Origin: an uncultured Planctomycetales bacterium
Lineage (GTDB): Bacteria; Planctomycetota; Planctomycetia; Pirellulales; S012-138
Direction of reading: 5' to 3'
Assembly: GCA_937982665.1 (NCBI GenBank)
Contig: CALJLD010000093.1
Span: 1 to 6,565, forward strand
DNA: 6,565 nucleotides
Part shown: positions 5,960 to 6,565 of the stretch, one piece after another
Position numbering within the stretch: position 1 is the stretch's first letter
Layout of the letters: each line of letters begins with the position of its first letter
The notes under the pieces: model-generated
What the model was told of the DNA's origin: nothing
What the model saw: only the letters and a program-made list of their open reading frames with translations
The model's database searches: none
Program-made: the position numbers and the translations under genes

Positions 5960-6403
5960 ATGAGCTGGACTCTACTCTCGCCGTATCTTTGTGCGCTTGC
6001 ACTTGCAGCGCCGGACTATGCCGTTGATCAACACCTCGTCGCAAATGGCCCGCAAGGCCTGGCCCATCCTGTTGTCGCTTGGGCGCTGGAGTTGACTCCG
6101 GAACAACAGACGGAACTGTCAACCATTATGGAAGAACAACAACTAGCCTACATTGAGTTGGCATTCGCCACGCGACCGCCGGGAACACGCGAGCTGGCCG
6201 GAGTAGCCCGCGAACTCGAAGCGCTGATTCTCAAATGGCAGATGGAATACGAGATGCTCAGTACGTTGAACGTGGAACAACTCAAGCGCGTTGCCAAACC
6301 TATCGCTATGTTCCACATGGCACAGCTCGCGCCGCAAAACTCAGCAGATTCAATCTTGTTCTATGATCCGCAGATGGTGGAACGCATGCGGCACGTCGCC
6401 TAA
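5960..6403 (+). CDS. Small protein of unknown function, possibly exported
   Basis: The product has 147 residues. The N-terminus MSWTLLSPYLCALALAAPDY has a hydrophobic stretch with ALA before Ala17, like a weak signal peptide, but no basic residue precedes it. A start at ATG 5939 would add MLRQGDS and an Arg, giving a more typical signal, yet only 5960 has an SD. Residues 40-115 look helical and acidic. LELTPEQQTELSTIMEEQ (43-60) resembles the LTPEQ motif of Spy/CpxP-like periplasmic proteins, and LNVEQLKRV (103-111) could be a weaker second copy. Those families usually show two clear LTxxQ motifs, so the link is only a suggestion. The end (FYDPQMVERMRHVA) is not diagnostic. A 285-base gap separates it from the EI24 gene, so it is probably transcribed alone. 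Confidence 0.65.
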   Translation: MSWTLLSPYLCALALAAPDYAVDQHLVANGPQGLAHPVVAWALELTPEQQTELSTIMEEQQLAYIELAFATRPPGTRELAGVARELEALILKWQMEYEMLSTLNVEQLKRVAKPIAMFHMAQLAPQNSADSILFYDPQMVERMRHVA

Positions 6404-6430
6404 CACGAGACATCACGGGGGACGCAGTTA

Positions 6431-6465
6431 AGAGCAAGACTGCATCGCCGCTGCGGTCTTGCTCT
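6431..6465 (+). terminator. Strong hairpin after the last gene, likely terminator without a T-run
   Basis: AGAGCAAGACTGCA (6431-6444) pairs with TGCGGTCTTGCTCT (6452-6465): 14 bp with one G-T wobble and a 7-base loop. It starts 27 bases after the stop at 6403. No T-run follows on either strand, so termination may be weak, factor-assisted, or the hairpin may stabilise the 3' end. Confidence 0.6.
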
Positions 6466-6468
6466 GCG

Positions 6469-6494
6469 GTTGGCGGACAAGAAATCCGCCGAAC
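6469..6494. other. Second small hairpin near the right edge
   Basis: GTTGGCGGA (6469-6477) pairs with TCCGCCGAAC (6485-6494), with a one-base bulge and a 7-base loop. It directly follows the larger hairpin. The bases from 6495 to the right edge show no gene I can support. Confidence 0.4.
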
Positions 6495-6565
6495 CACACC
6501 CTTTCTTTCCGTGTCACATCGAAACAGCCGGGAATCAATCGCGACAAAAGAAGTCGCCGGCAAGA

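Noticed and set aside
6306..6563. An 85-codon minus-strand frame at the right edge
   Set aside because: It crosses both hairpins and overlaps the end of the last gene; its composition is not protein-like.

Overview
This 6,565-base window looks like chromosomal DNA from a free-living Gram-negative-type bacterium. The gene set fits Planctomycetota or a similar lineage: secreted beta-propellers with signal peptides, bacterial Ig-like domains, an EI24 membrane protein and loosely packed genes with variable Shine-Dalgarno (SD) strength. This placement is inference; no rRNA or other taxonomic marker is present. GC content is about 55-60% in most genes and visibly lower in one (4152-4781).

Layout. 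At the left edge a minus-strand gene starts at position 94 and runs out of the window; only its first 31 codons are visible. It diverges, across a 280-base gap, from a large plus-strand gene (375-2426). That gene encodes an exported 683-residue protein with about three Ig-like domains followed by what I read as a seven-bladed LVIVD-type beta-propeller. A textbook intrinsic terminator (2446-2482) closes it. Next comes a second exported propeller (2584-4014) of the YncE/YVTN-like type. It carries an unusual 96-residue insert with 25 histidines between two blades. A long imperfect hairpin lies just after it.

A lower-GC gene (4152-4781) follows, encoding a HEPN-like helical protein of unknown role. 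It is flanked by an 11-12 base near-perfect direct repeat, so it may be an acquired cassette. Then come an EI24/CysZ-like multi-pass membrane protein starting at a GTG (4856-5674), a 285-base gap with small repeats, and a small protein of unknown function (5960-6403). A 14-bp hairpin stands after that last gene.

How they may work together. The two propellers are neighbours on the same strand, both predicted to be exported, and both rich in histidine: at equivalent blade positions in the first and in the insert of the second. Together they suggest an envelope or periplasmic function, possibly metal binding, although the terminator between them argues against one simple transcript. The remaining genes show no clear link to this pair or to each other. 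I see no CRISPR array, tRNA, rRNA, transposase or complete mobile element.
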